DNA of 64,000 bases from Paraburkholderia sp. C35 (GTDB taxonomy: Bacteria > Pseudomonadota > Gammaproteobacteria > Burkholderiales > Burkholderiaceae): NCBI RefSeq assembly GCF_003121405.1, contig NZ_QBUY01000005.1, forward strand, positions 155,376 to 219,375. The letters run 5' to 3'. The notes below the pieces were generated by a model. The model was not told where the DNA came from, searched no databases, and worked only from the letters and a program-made list of their open reading frames with translations. Shown here piece after piece: positions 18,107 through 27,193 of the stretch. Position 1 is the first letter of the stretch. Each line of letters begins with the position of its first letter. The position numbers and the translations under genes are program-made.

Positions 18107-18187
18107 TCAACTGCCGTCACGCAGGTTGTATGCAGCGGATAGCAGGTCCAGGATCACACGGTTCTGCTGAGACGCAAGCCGGTACAT
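18107..18187 (-). CDS. Micro-ORF (26 aa)
   Basis: ATG at 18187 begins one base after the stop of the preceding gene. The product starts MYRLASQQNRVILDLLSAAYNL and has 26 residues with an amphipathic-helix look. It lies between two co-directional genes, which favours translation, but so short a frame is uncertain. It may instead be the tail of the upstream gene after a frameshift, since that gene's C-terminus is unusually arginine-rich. Confidence 0.3.
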   Translation of the reverse strand: MYRLASQQNRVILDLLSAAYNLRDGS

Positions 18188-18188
18188 G

Positions 18189-18476
18189 CTATCGACGCCT
18201 GATGAGGGGAATGCGACGCTTATGCAGGTTCATGCGCAGGTTCCGACGAGGGCGGCGTGCGTGTTGACGGGCAGAAACACGCACGCGTCTTCGCTGCCGT
18301 CTTACATTGCGGCGTAGCGGGGAGATCGTGGGCTTCAGTCTCGCGATAAGGCGCCGGCGCCATGCTTCCAGGGCTTCAGGCGGGATCGCGGTATCAACAT
18401 AGCCGGTGACGCCGGATGCTGTGACGACCCGAATTGCTTTCTGGTCGTTGATCGTCGTAAATCGGGTGACTTTCAT
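18189..18476 (-). CDS. Small basic hypothetical protein
   Basis: A 95-residue product from ATG 18476. The N-terminal half is protein-like (VTRFTTINDQKAIRVVTASGVTGYVDTAIPPEALEAWRRRL). The C-terminal 45 residues are almost all Arg and His-type codons (RRNVRRQRRRVRV), which suggests a frameshift in the 3' half. No family was recognised. Confidence 0.4.
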   Translation of the reverse strand: MKVTRFTTINDQKAIRVVTASGVTGYVDTAIPPEALEAWRRRLIARLKPTISPLRRNVRRQRRRVRVSARQHARRPRRNLRMNLHKRRIPLIRRR

Positions 18477-18508
18477 TGCGAAAACTCCATATCGAGTATT
18501 CCATGTCG

Positions 18509-18628
18509 TCACTTACGACGGCAACGCGCTATTTTCTTTGCGAAGGCAATGAAAGGCATGAAGCATTCGACGATAAACGCCCTGCATTCGTCAACGAATG
18601 CATGCCAGAGCTTTTTGGATAGTTTCAT
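18509..18628 (-). CDS. Small hypothetical protein (39 aa)
   Basis: ATG at 18628 is preceded by AAAGGAAC. The product is MKLSKKLWHAFVDECRAFI followed by a Phe/Lys-rich tail ending CRRK. The size and amphipathic, cationic character fit a small membrane-associated peptide. It is co-directional with the three frames that follow. Confidence 0.35.
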   Translation of the reverse strand: MKLSKKLWHAFVDECRAFIVECFMPFIAFAKKIARCRRK

Positions 18629-19879
18629 TTCCGGTTCCTTTCATAAAAAAAGTGTGGTGATGAGAGTAAAAGAGCAGGCCGTCGAGGAGTCGTCGATAGG
18701 AACGTGCAATGTCTGTCGGTAGGGGATTCAGGGCACGGACCGGGGCCCGGTAGGCGAGCAGATCTTATAAAGCAGTTGACCGCTCACGCCGCTCTGTGGG
18801 AGGAGGCCGCGGAAGTGCCAACGAAGAGAACACGTTCCCCATTCTCACCTCGCGGTCATGGGCCTTGAGCATCGATTTCCTCCGATACGGAGCATTCCGA
18901 AGAAGTTCGGAGCAAGTGATTGGCAACACTTAGGTTTGGTGGCAGTGTGCGCATTTAGATATCCGGTTAGTTGATGCCAAGGATCGCACGACACCTTCCG
19001 GATGCAAGTCGAGTGGTATCGGCACTCGCATAGTCTTTTCGCAAACGTGTGCCCAAACCGGTCGCTCCGCAGCCAGCGCAGCGTATGTGCGACCGCATAT
19101 AAGGCAAATTCCCGCGTAGAGGTCGCGTGGTGGGTGCGAACGCAGGCACCACGCGCTTGCTGGACCGGGGCGATGACGCTGGTGTTAACCTTGGCTGCAG
19201 AGAACAACCAGACTTCGCCCGGATGTCGGCGATGTATCCAGGGCAGACGCACAGTCGCTGTGATGGACTGCTTGATGGGCTCGTTGAAGCGTCTAATGTT
19301 CAAACGGCAAGCATTTCGAAGCCGTCGACTCCGTCGATTGCGTAAGGGCGTATGCAACTAACGGTCTGATTCATCGCAGAACATCTCGAGCTGCGCCATC
19401 AAACCGTTTGCTAGAAAGAGGGGGATTCTGGCTCCGCCAAAAAGCAAGCCTGGTGGAGATTTCATGCTTTGCTGCACGATTTCGAAAAACCAGTTGATCG
19501 CTTGAGATAGGGTTCACGGACCGTAAGGGCCGCTCGGGAATTGCCTCATCGTTTTCTACGAGTGCGAAACCCTGGCATTCCAGATTGTGCATCCCGGACG
19601 GTGCCGTGCAGTGCGGATGCGCCGGGGACTCAAGCTCGCGTAGCTGCGTTCGGTGAACGAGCCTGGTGGTATACGATGACCAACGTGAAGCTGGCACTGT
19701 CTGGCTATACCGAGAGAAATGGGGAGCGGACCGGGAATCAGATGACTGAAGTGTCGCACCGACGACGGATATCAGCTTTTCGGCTCGCCGGGATGGTGGC
19801 TGGACATGTCCGGTTAATCACGCGATAGGGCGGCACATAGTCTCTGCTCCAGAAGTCTGGCGCCAAAATTATCCCTCGT
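18629..19879. other. Gene-poor stretch of about 1.25 kb
   Basis: Several overlapping open frames exist on both strands, but none has a consistent start, codon pattern or recognisable family. They probably represent decayed sequence. Confidence 0.4.
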
Positions 19880-20050
19880 ATGAGCGTCGTAGCGGTGGTC
19901 GCTCAGTTGTTGCCTTTACAAGATGACCGGGGAACAAAAATCGCTGATATTCTTGCGCACTCAGGAAGCTACTGGAAAATGGGTCTCAGCATTCTCAAGT
20001 TGTTCCTCAGATGGAGAATATCCAACGGATTTGCCTCCCGGTTCTGTTGA
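19880..20050 (+). CDS. Short hypothetical ORF (56 aa)
   Basis: ATG at 19880 opens a 56-residue frame containing LLPLQDDRGTKIADILAHSG and a leucine-rich helix (GLSILKLFLRW). There is no clear ribosome site and no family. It may be real or a remnant. Confidence 0.25.
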   Translation: MSVVAVVAQLLPLQDDRGTKIADILAHSGSYWKMGLSILKLFLRWRISNGFASRFC

Positions 20051-20067
20051 CTGACTGTTGTGAGGTA

Positions 20068-20286
20068 CTAGCCACCGGTCGGGCTAAATGCCCGCTGGCG
20101 ATTACTCAGGCAACTGGCATGCGCTGCACCGTCTGTTGACAGCGCCTCTGGCGTGTGTACGATCCACAACCAAAGGATAAAACAGCCACATGTTGTCACC
20201 GAAACTGCAAGTGCGAAAAAGAGAATCGGAGTTTCGCTAGCATCGGATGGAAAAAAGTAGAACCACACCTTCTTGATAAACTTCAT
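20068..20286 (-). CDS. Small membrane protein (72 aa)
   Basis: ATG at 20286 has GGAG about 7 bases upstream. The product starts KFIKKVWFYFFPSD and has one transmembrane helix (PILFFALAVSVTTCGCFILWLW, about residues 20-41). A polar tail follows. No family was recognised. Confidence 0.45.
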   Translation of the reverse strand: MKFIKKVWFYFFPSDASETPILFFALAVSVTTCGCFILWLWIVHTPEALSTDGAAHASCLSNRQRAFSPTGG

Positions 20287-20487
20287 TCGCACTCCATATA
20301 ACGTTATTTAGAAGTGTGATCGACGAGGTGGAAGGCACCCTGGCGACACCCTATAAGTGTCGGTGAGGAAGCGCTGAAGGCAACTTCAAGGACGCGATTG
20401 GATAGGGTTTTCGAAGTGAATGAATACAGTGTGTCGAAAGGTCATTGTTTCTTTAGTTGAATTTCCTTAACCCATGCCAGGAAAGCA

Positions 20488-20772
20488 ATGCCTCGAGTAG
20501 AAATTATCCAGTATGACGGCGTTCCCGTCGACGGACTGATCGATGAAAGTGCGCAAGTGCCGGTCAACGGCATGATAGCGACGAGCCCACCAGACGGCGG
20601 ATGCGGTCTGGTCGGGTGCCCATGCGTGAGGGGGCATTTTATAACGCGTCTTTTTCCCAGGGACGAGGAGGGTTGTGTTTGGGGATATGTGGTGGAATTC
20701 GAGAACAGGCAGGAGCTGGAGTCGACAAGCCCCGAGGCGTTATCAATGCTTGTCAGCCGGGTGATGAACTGA
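20488..20772 (+). CDS. Hypothetical protein (94 aa)
   Basis: ATG at 20488 has AGGAAAG upstream. The product contains QYDGVPVDGLIDESAQVPVN and a cysteine/glycine centre GGCGLVGCPCVRGHF that might bind metal. An acidic tail follows. Composition and codon use look genuine, but no family was recognised, and it has no operon partner. Confidence 0.5.
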   Translation: MPRVEIIQYDGVPVDGLIDESAQVPVNGMIATSPPDGGCGLVGCPCVRGHFITRLFPRDEEGCVWGYVVEFENRQELESTSPEALSMLVSRVMN

Positions 20773-21290
20773 GGCGCGCTCCTCTCAATCCTGCGCGCCT
20801 TGCTGGCATTCCTGTTTGCCGTGGATCGACGGATCCTCGATCTGTGTGATTGGAGGGTACGGCGAAGGTCGGGTAGGGCACGCAACCCATGCCGGATGTA
20901 ATCCGACGTACATGAACACCGTGGCTTTGACATACGATAAAAGATGGGCGGATGTCAACGCCGTGGTGTCCGACGAGTGCGGCGAACCGGGTCACTGGAA
21001 TGAAACGCGGAGCGTTGTTTTGAGGGGCCATGCGTAGTTACGACGCTTTGTACGTGTGAGAACGTGGCGACAGCCGAAAGTGGGCGAGAAGGGAGCGACG
21101 AGGAAGGGGAGCGCGTCGACAGCGACCGTGCTGCCGACTGCACCAGAAACGGGTTCGCGCAGACCCTGTCTGTCCTGCCCGGTGTCACTACACCCACAAC
21201 GCCATCACCCTCGAGGGTTCCTGCTACGCTGGGCGCGCGAAATGTGATTTACGCGAGGCGGGTTCTGCGACAGGATGATGCAAGTGCCTG
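20773..21290. other. Intergenic stretch, nothing recognised
   Basis: About 520 bases with short unconvincing frames only. Confidence 0.4.
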
Positions 21291-21494
21291 TTACGCCGGC
21301 TTGATATTTGCGGCCTGCTTACCCTTCGGTCCCATCTTGACGTCGAAGCTTACTTTCTGGTTTTCCTGCAATGACTTGAAGCCTTCCGTCTTGATCTCGG
21401 AGAAGTGAGCGAACAGGTCTTCGCCCCGTTCGTCCGGCGTGATGAAACCAAAGCCCTTCGCATCGTTAAACCATTTCACTGTACCAGTTGCCAT
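21291..21494 (-). CDS. Cold-shock-domain protein (CspA family)
   Basis: A 67-residue protein of exact CSD length. RNP1 KGFGFITP is at residues 13-20 and RNP2 DLFAHFS at 26-32. The N-terminal [11 protein letters not shown] is typical. It is a nucleic-acid-binding RNA chaperone of the cytoplasm. The region before the start (21495-21560) is a plausible cold-responsive leader, but no specific structure was assigned. It is a complete, standard gene. Confidence 0.95.
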   Translation of the reverse strand: MATGTVKWFNDAKGFGFITPDERGEDLFAHFSEIKTEGFKSLQENQKVSFDVKMGPKGKQAANIKPA

Positions 21495-21599
21495 TTTTAA
21501 ACCTGTAGACGTTGAAAATCGCTGTCAGGAACGCGGTACGGCACGTAGCGACCGCCCACGACGGATGACTTTGTACCACGCCGGAATGAGACCTGCCAA

Positions 21600-21785
21600 T
21601 CAGCAGGTCGATGGCTGCCGCATCACCTGATGCTGCTGCGAATCCGCAAATCGCCGTAACAGCCGCATCCTGTCGCCGCGGCAGACGATCCGATTCACCA
21701 CCATTCCCGACAGTGCGGCACTCACGACGATCCGCGGCCGGATCGATGATCGATCGCCGACTCGCACGGTAGCGATTTTCTGCAT
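21600..21785 (-). CDS. Small hypothetical basic protein
   Basis: A 61-residue frame from ATG 21785: MQKIATVRVGDRSSIRPRIV, then a beta-rich centre and a Gln/Arg tail. There is no ribosome site of note and no family. It may be a genuine orphan or chance. Confidence 0.3.
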   Translation of the reverse strand: MQKIATVRVGDRSSIRPRIVVSAALSGMVVNRIVCRGDRMRLLRRFADSQQHQVMRQPSTC

Positions 21786-21852
21786 ACCAGTCCGACTACC
21801 TCGATGCACTTACACATGATGGTAGAAGGCGGGCTGGCACGCTACCACCCGT

Positions 21853-23241
21853 TCACAACAGGATCGCCTGCTGCAAAAGTTCCAGCGCTTTCAATTCATC
21901 CAGTCGACCGGTGCGTGCCTTACCTGCCAGCGTCTTGATCAATGCTTCTGCTATCGGTTCAATGCCGTGAAGGTTGTCGAGGCTGGTGACAGACGCTACA
22001 GGAAGCGATGCCGGGTGTTGTTGCAGTGTCGCGGAGGCGGGGAGCGACCCACGGGCTGACGGTGAGGCTGCGGATGCCTGGCCATCGCTGCCACCCTGTG
22101 CGCGACCGTCAGGATCGCCGCGAAAATCATCGACATGCACTTGCGGGCTGACGACGATCGTTTCCTGCGCTTCTGCAGCGCCCGCCGAAACAGGTGAGGG
22201 GTGTGCCGAATCACCCACGGCATCCGCGTGCGCGCGCCCGGCGTGTGCCTTCGCCCTTGCGGCCTTCTTCCCCGGCGTGCCTTTGTCTGTCGCAGCCGCA
22301 AGTGGGACGTTTGATTGGGAGGCGGAGCGGCCGCGCGAAGCAGGCGTCAGCATCTGTGACACCGACTCTGGAATCTCGGCCTCGGTGCGCGGCGTGTCCA
22401 GCCAGCCGGCCAGCAAACCAAGCCGTTCCGTGAACCGGTTTGCTTCGACGCTGTCCATGCGCTTTTTGCCATGGAGGCGATCGGCGATGTTAAATCCACT
22501 CATCTCCATGACAACGCCAAGTTTCACCTTCGATCCGTTACGGCTCGTGAGTAGGCGGAGAATCGCGCGTCGGATGCTCTCTACCTCGGCGATGTCGTTC
22601 AATGCCAGCGGTTGCTGCTGGGGCGTTCTGGAAGGCGCTTTGTGTTTCGAAGGCGCAGCTTTGAGCGGCGCGCGGGTTGCTGGCTGTTCGGGCATTTCGC
22701 TTCGACTATTCCTGCTGGCTCTGGGGGACCCGCCAGCTGCTTTTTTGGGCATGTGCACTTCCTCGGACAAACCGTTTTCAGGAATTGATTGCGTATCGAC
22801 GTTCAGGGCAGAAGCCGGCTGAAGTGCTTCCGACTCCACGTCGGATCCGTCGTCCGTTTGAATGAAGTCGAGCGGTGACTTCAGGCGCGCGATGGTCTCG
22901 GCTGCGAGCCCGGGATTGGGCTGGTCAAAAAAGCCATGCGGTAATCCAAGCGTGGTTTCCATATGAAACGCAGTCTCGGGTGTGAACCGCTCGCCTTTCA
23001 TCAGTTCGCCCACGCGTGTCATGTTCGATTCAAGTGCGATCGCGAGATTTTCCGCGCCCACCGCTTCCACCAGAAACTGGAACGACCGTGTTTTGAAAAT
23101 TGAGGCAGTCTGGGCGGCGTCGCGGGGAGGCGTCTTCGCGTACGGTTGTCCCTGCCGGTTTGGCTGGGATTGATTGTCACGGCGAGGATGGCGTTGGCCG
23201 CTGTCCCGGGATCCCGCATATCGCCCGCGGGCTTGACTCAT
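21853..23241 (-). CDS. Long plasmid-type protein with two Cro/Xre-like helical units
   Basis: A 462-residue protein with AGGGAG before ATG 23241. After a basic, Gln/Arg-rich N-terminus it has a helical unit FQFLVEAVGAENLAIALES...MTRVGELMKGERFTPETAFHM. A second, similar unit lies in the centre: VKLGVVMEMSGFNIADRLHGKKRMDSVEANRFTERLGLLAGWLD. Both end in the ET(L)GLP/LL-GWLD-like turn seen after Xre helix-turn-helix regions. Low-complexity Ala/Pro/Ser-rich linkers separate them. The C-terminus is a compact leucine-rich helix pair. It is probably a DNA-associated protein. The nearby gene at 11639 has a similar folded-end/disordered-middle plan. Function unknown. Confidence 0.55.
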   Translation of the reverse strand: MSQARGRYAGSRDSGQRHPRRDNQSQPNRQGQPYAKTPPRDAAQTASIFKTRSFQFLVEAVGAENLAIALESNMTRVGELMKGERFTPETAFHMETTLGLPHGFFDQPNPGLAAETIARLKSPLDFIQTDDGSDVESEALQPASALNVDTQSIPENGLSEEVHMPKKAAGGSPRASRNSRSEMPEQPATRAPLKAAPSKHKAPSRTPQQQPLALNDIAEVESIRRAILRLLTSRNGSKVKLGVVMEMSGFNIADRLHGKKRMDSVEANRFTERLGLLAGWLDTPRTEAEIPESVSQMLTPASRGRSASQSNVPLAAATDKGTPGKKAARAKAHAGRAHADAVGDSAHPSPVSAGAAEAQETIVVSPQVHVDDFRGDPDGRAQGGSDGQASAASPSARGSLPASATLQQHPASLPVASVTSLDNLHGIEPIAEALIKTLAGKARTGRLDELKALELLQQAILL

Positions 23242-23813
23242 AAACTGGGACTCCCTGCGAAGGGGTTGATCTGCGTTTCCTGATTATAGAAGAGGCGATG
23301 TTCCATCCGATAATGTTAAGGGCCGCCGTGTTGCACCGGAGCGACTTGCAGGCGGTCACGACTTAACGCAGCGCTTCCAGTCGGCGTTGGCAATGTTTGT
23401 CATCACCGCCGCGGCGATCGCACTGCATAGCCTTTGTGCGGTCCGGGACGACGCTCCCGTCTTCTGCGCCTCACACGCCCCCTCCCGGAAAAGTCCGGAT
23501 TGAGCGCGGAAGCTTTATGCCCAAGATCAATGGCCTGTTCATAGAGCGAGCGCGCACTGAAACCTAAAATAGCTCGATAAGAAGACTTATCGCAATAGTA
23601 CGGTTTGGTTTCTCGTTCACCGCCGCTCATGCACGCTCACACAACTGATATGACTTTCCGTGTCAATCGAAGAAATCGGTTTCGAGTCTTCTTTGTTCAT
23701 GAGCGTGTGGGTTTCTGAGGGCGACGTAGGGGGTACGTCGTCCGTCTTGTGCCAAAGCTGCCGTTCTGGCCGCAAAACCCATCGGCGCAGATCAATCTCC
23801 AAATACAAGCCGA
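23242..23813. other. Intergenic stretch containing a shared repeat
   Basis: About 570 bases without a supported gene. It contains one copy of the 41-bp repeat listed at 23575, whose second copy is at 61474. Confidence 0.45.
23575..23614. repeat. Repeat copy 1 with GATAAG/CTTATC inverted repeat
   Basis: CGATAAG-AAGA-CTTATCG (23575-23592) is a perfect 7-bp inverted repeat, followed by CAATAGTACGGTTTGG. The segment matches 61475-61514 over about 40 bases with about five differences. GATAAG/CTTATC dyads of this sort often sit between LysR-type regulators and their targets in Burkholderiales (general recollection), but neither copy has such a gene next to it. Confidence 0.65.
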
Positions 23814-24213
23814 TTACGCGTTCGCTGCCAGCGCAAGCTGATTCAGCAGATGCGTCGCTGCCAATAAAGACGATGCGGGATTCTGCCCTGTGATTAGCGG
23901 GCCGTCGCTGACTACGTACGGAGCCCAGTCCTCGGTTTTCGAGTACGTAGCGCCTTCGTCCTTGAGTACGTCCTCGACCAGAAACGGAACCACATAGGTC
24001 AGACCGACGGCGGCTTCTTCGGTGTTGCTGAATCCCGTGACTTCCTTGCCGTTCAGCAACGGCTGACGGGTTGGCCCGCAGCGATGAACGACTCGATCAG
24101 TTCAATCGAGTTCCGGTCGTCGACCAGGTCCCACAGCGGACCATGTCCGCCCGGATAGAACACGGCATCGAAATCCACAGGCGTGACGCTGTCTGGGGTG
24201 TTCGTACTTATCA
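23814..24213 (-). pseudogene. DJ-1/PfpI-family (type 1 glutamine amidotransferase-like) pseudogene
   Basis: The C-terminal part is clear: LNGKEVTGFSNTEEAAVGL, then VVPFLVEDVLKDEGATYSK and LITGQNPASS (23814-24059). The middle part DFDAVFYPGGHGPLWDLVDD lies in another frame just upstream (24053-24200). About 20 residues between them, including the nucleophile-elbow cysteine (usually in a CHAP-like motif), are missing, with a frameshift at about 24056. The N-terminal third is also missing; homology stops at about 24213, where the inverted-repeat element begins. Intact relatives are Hsp31/YhbO-like deglycase/chaperones. This copy cannot be functional. Confidence 0.8.
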
Positions 24214-24347
24214 TGCAAAATCTGGCGGTTGCAGGGCACAGAGGCTTGCGCACTAAAGGTTTGCCGCTTCCTCGATTTCGTGCGATCAAGGTTTGCGCAC
24301 GCCATTGATCTATCGGTCGTTTTTCGTGAAAACCGCCAGATTTTGCA
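24214..24347. mobile_element. 134-bp element with 17-bp perfect terminal inverted repeats (MITE-like)
   Basis: TGCAAAATCTGGCGGTT at 24214-24230 is exactly complementary to AACCGCCAGATTTTGCA at 24331-24347. The interior carries TTGCGCAC twice (about 24245 and 24293) and no gene. It abuts the point where the DJ-1/PfpI homology is lost. No obvious target-site duplication was seen. It is small, non-coding and bounded by TIRs, like a MITE or a solo IS remnant; the parent transposase is unknown. Confidence 0.6.
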
Positions 24348-24504
24348 CGCATCGAACGATTACCCCTTTCCGTGCCGGCTGCACTTTCAGGCAAGCCGCG
24401 ATTTTGCTAAGGACAGGGGCGCGGGGATCTCATCAAGGCTGCGGGCGTGCTTCGGCAACTGCCCATCTGGCAAGCCGGATACATGCATGCAGACCGTTTC
24501 GACA

Positions 24505-24771
24505 TCACGAATAAGAAGCGTGCAAAAGGCGCCAGGTCCATACATCACGGAAAGAGCGACTACCCCGAAACAGGGGCCACCTGACACTCGCGACTGCAGC
24601 GATCTCGAGATCCAATATCCGCGCGGTTTCGGTCAATTCATGGACATCGGGCCGTCTAAGCGCCCGGCTTACGCCGAAAACCCAATTACCCAGCTTCCCG
24701 GCGTCGGCCGTGATCGGACCCATGTCGGCTACGGTTGCGGAGGTCCGCAGTTCATCGGATGTGACTTTCAT
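24505..24771 (-). CDS. Unassigned short ORF divergent from the MFS gene
   Basis: An 88-codon frame from ATG 24771 (KVTSDELRTSATVADMGPIT, later RPDVHELTETARILDLEIAA). A regulator would be expected here, divergent from the efflux cluster, but no regulator fold is visible and the C-terminal part looks non-coding. It is possibly a fragment. Confidence 0.25.
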   Translation of the reverse strand: MKVTSDELRTSATVADMGPITADAGKLGNWVFGVSRALRRPDVHELTETARILDLEIAAVASVRWPLFRGSRSFRDVWTWRLLHASYS

Positions 24772-24874
24772 ACTTGATTGGAAATCAAAAGTGTTTCCTC
24801 TATAGACCAGTTTTTCTGCAAAAGTAAAGACGGCACACTTCGTCCATCCTTTTGAAGCTCTCTGGTAGACGACC

Positions 24875-26077
24875 ATGCCACTTGCTCTTTTTGCGCTGAC
24901 ACTCAGCGCTTTTGCGATCGGGACGACCGAGTTCGTTATCGTCGGCCTCATTCCCACCATCGCTGCCGATCTCGGCGTCAATCTTCCTTCCGCGGGCCTG
25001 CTCGTCAGCCTGTACGCGTTGAGCGTCGCGATCGGCGCACCGCTGCTGACCGCGCTAACGGGACGCGTGCCGCGCAAGACCTTGCTGGTCGCGCTGATGG
25101 CGCTCTTTACGATCGGCAATCTGGTCGCGTGGCGCGCGCCTTCGTATGAATCGCTTGTCATCGCGCGGATTCTTACCGGCCTTGCGCATGGCGTGTTCTT
25201 CTCAGTCGGTTCGATCATCGCGACGACGCTGGTGCCGAAGGAGAAATCCGCGAGCGCCATCGCGACGATGTTCAGCGGCATGACCGTCGCGTTCGTCGCG
25301 GGCATTCCGCTCGGCACGTTCATCGGCCAGCATTTCGGCTGGCGCGCGACGTTCCTCGTGGTCGCCCTGTTTGGTCTCGTCGCGATGCTCGGCGCGCTGC
25401 TTTTCATGCCGAACAATCTGCCGCACAAGCGCCCTGCCGCGCTGCTCGAACAGGCTCGCGTGATCGCGCATCCGCGTCTGTTGCTGGTGTATGCGATGAC
25501 GGCTGTCGGTTACGGCGGCTCGCTGATCGCCTTCACGTTCATGGCGCCGATTCTCGAACAGATCAGCGGTTTCACGCCGTCGCAGGTCAGCATGGTGCTC
25601 GTCGCGTATGGCGTGTCGGTCGCATTCGGCAACGTATGGGGCGGCAAGCTCGCCGATGCGCAAGGCCCCATCAAGGCATTGAAGCGCATTTTCCTGCTGC
25701 TCGCAGCCGTGCTGTTTGTGTTCACGTTCACGTCGCACAACGCGTGGCTCGCCGTTCTGACGATGCTCGCGTGGGGCGCCGTCGCGTTCGGCAACGTGCC
25801 GGGGTTGCAGGTCTACGTCGTCAAGCAGGCGCAGCAGTTCGCGCCGCAAGCCACGGATGTCGCATCGGGTTTCAACATCGCCGCATTCAATCTCGGCGTC
25901 GCGGGCGGTTCGTCGCTGGGCGGCGTGATCGTCGCGCATTTGGGGCTGGGCCATACGCCCTGGATCGCGGCTGCCGTGACCCTGCTCGCCTTCGCGCTGA
26001 CAGCATTGAGCGGCCGCCTCGACCGCCGCGCGGGACTGCCCGAGCGTCCGGCGGAAGCCGTCGCCGTAACCCATTAA
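24875..26077 (+). CDS. MFS efflux transporter (AraJ/YdhP-like)
   Basis: A 400-residue protein with 12 predicted membrane segments. The N-terminus (PLALFALTLSAFAIGTTEFVIVG) and the loop-2/3 signature GRVPRKTLL are typical of the DHA1 AraJ/YdhP/Cmx drug-proton antiporter group. Length is normal and no stop or shift is present. It is the first gene of a co-directional set running to 29693 and probably exports the substrates or products of the flavin reductases that follow. Confidence 0.9.
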   Translation: MPLALFALTLSAFAIGTTEFVIVGLIPTIAADLGVNLPSAGLLVSLYALSVAIGAPLLTALTGRVPRKTLLVALMALFTIGNLVAWRAPSYESLVIARILTGLAHGVFFSVGSIIATTLVPKEKSASAIATMFSGMTVAFVAGIPLGTFIGQHFGWRATFLVVALFGLVAMLGALLFMPNNLPHKRPAALLEQARVIAHPRLLLVYAMTAVGYGGSLIAFTFMAPILEQISGFTPSQVSMVLVAYGVSVAFGNVWGGKLADAQGPIKALKRIFLLLAAVLFVFTFTSHNAWLAVLTMLAWGAVAFGNVPGLQVYVVKQAQQFAPQATDVASGFNIAAFNLGVAGGSSLGGVIVAHLGLGHTPWIAAAVTLLAFALTALSGRLDRRAGLPERPAEAVAVTH

Positions 26078-26107
26078 AGTGCGCATCGAACCTGAACGGA
26101 GCCATTC

Positions 26108-27082
26108 ATGATCGACTCACTCGACAAACTCACGCAAGGCGGCTTCAGCATCGGCGTCGAACTGCCGCTCGACAACGACTGGTCGCCCGCTACGCAACGT
26201 GATCACGGACACGCACCGCGTCGTCCCGGTGTCCCCGACATGAGCCGTCACGCGGAACTCGCGCGGCTCGTCGACACACTGGGTTTCCGTGCGCTGTGGG
26301 TACGTGACGTGCCGCTCTACGATCCGGCATTCGGCGATGCCGCGCAGGTCTTCGAAGCGTTCTCGTACCTTGGGTATCTCGCGGGCATCACGCGCAACGT
26401 ATTGCTCGGCACAGCAGCCGTCGTGCTGCCGTTGCGTGAGCCGCTGCTCACGTTGAAATCGGCGGCAACGATCCAGCAGTTGAGTGGCGATCGTCTGCTG
26501 CTGGGTGTCGCAAGCGGTGACCGGCCGGTTGAATATCCGTTGTTCGGGCGAGACTTCGCAACGCGCGGCGCGCAGTTCCGCGAGCAGATCGCGATGCTGC
26601 GCACGGGCGCGCGCGAGCACTTGCCGCCCAGCATCGAAGTGCTGCCGCATATGCAACGCCGCTTGCCGCTGCTGGTAGCGGGGCTCGCGCAGCAGCAGCC
26701 CGAATGGCTCGGCGCGCAGATGGACGGCTGTCTCGCCTATCCCGGCACGCCCGGTGACCATCTGCGCCGCTCCGCCGCGTGGCGCGCGGTGGCGGGCAAC
26801 AAGCCGTACATCAGCTTTATCCATCTCGATCTCGCCGACGATCCGCACGAGCCGCTCACACGTCACCGCTTTGGCGCGCATGCCGGACGCTTCGCGCTGA
26901 TCGACGAGCTTGCCGCGATGAACGCAGCGGGCGTGCATCACATCGCGCTGCATTTCAGGCGCAACCGTCGGCCGCTCGACGAAACGCTGCATGAGATCGC
27001 GCAAGAAGTGCTGCCGCGTTTTCATGCGGCCGAACAGAATGTGCAGTCTTCATTCGCTTTGGAAGCGGTCGGCAATCCTTGA
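26108..27082 (+). CDS. LLM-class (luciferase-like) flavin-dependent oxidoreductase
   Basis: A 324-residue TIM-barrel flavoprotein. FSIGVELPLDNDW is followed by FRALWVRDVPLYDPAFGDA and then VLLGTAAVVLPLREPLLTLKSAATIQQLSGDRLLLGVASGDRP, the LLM signature in which a conserved strand leads to the flavin. The start has GGAG upstream and lies 30 bases after the MFS stop. Substrate unknown; such enzymes use F420 or FMN, and FMN is expected in this host. Confidence 0.88.
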   Translation: MIDSLDKLTQGGFSIGVELPLDNDWSPATQRDHGHAPRRPGVPDMSRHAELARLVDTLGFRALWVRDVPLYDPAFGDAAQVFEAFSYLGYLAGITRNVLLGTAAVVLPLREPLLTLKSAATIQQLSGDRLLLGVASGDRPVEYPLFGRDFATRGAQFREQIAMLRTGAREHLPPSIEVLPHMQRRLPLLVAGLAQQQPEWLGAQMDGCLAYPGTPGDHLRRSAAWRAVAGNKPYISFIHLDLADDPHEPLTRHRFGAHAGRFALIDELAAMNAAGVHHIALHFRRNRRPLDETLHEIAQEVLPRFHAAEQNVQSSFALEAVGNP

Positions 27083-27193
27083 TTAGAAATCAAGATTCTT
27101 TCCCGTTTCTAAGGGTTTTTCGATTGAATCGGGCGGAGCAGAATAAGCCTTGTTCATCGCTATACGAATTCATCCATTCTGGGGAGCATCACC

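Noticed and set aside
18845..19361. Overlapping frames on both strands, considered as a transposase remnant
   Set aside because: No DDE or other transposase motif and no terminal repeats could be seen.
21974..22822. 282-codon plus-strand frame
   Set aside because: Antisense to the 462-residue minus-strand protein; composition is shadow-like.
25202..27025. Long minus-strand frames opposite MFS and LLM genes
   Set aside because: Arg/Gln/Asp-rich shadow translations of G+C-rich coding DNA; sense genes are intact.
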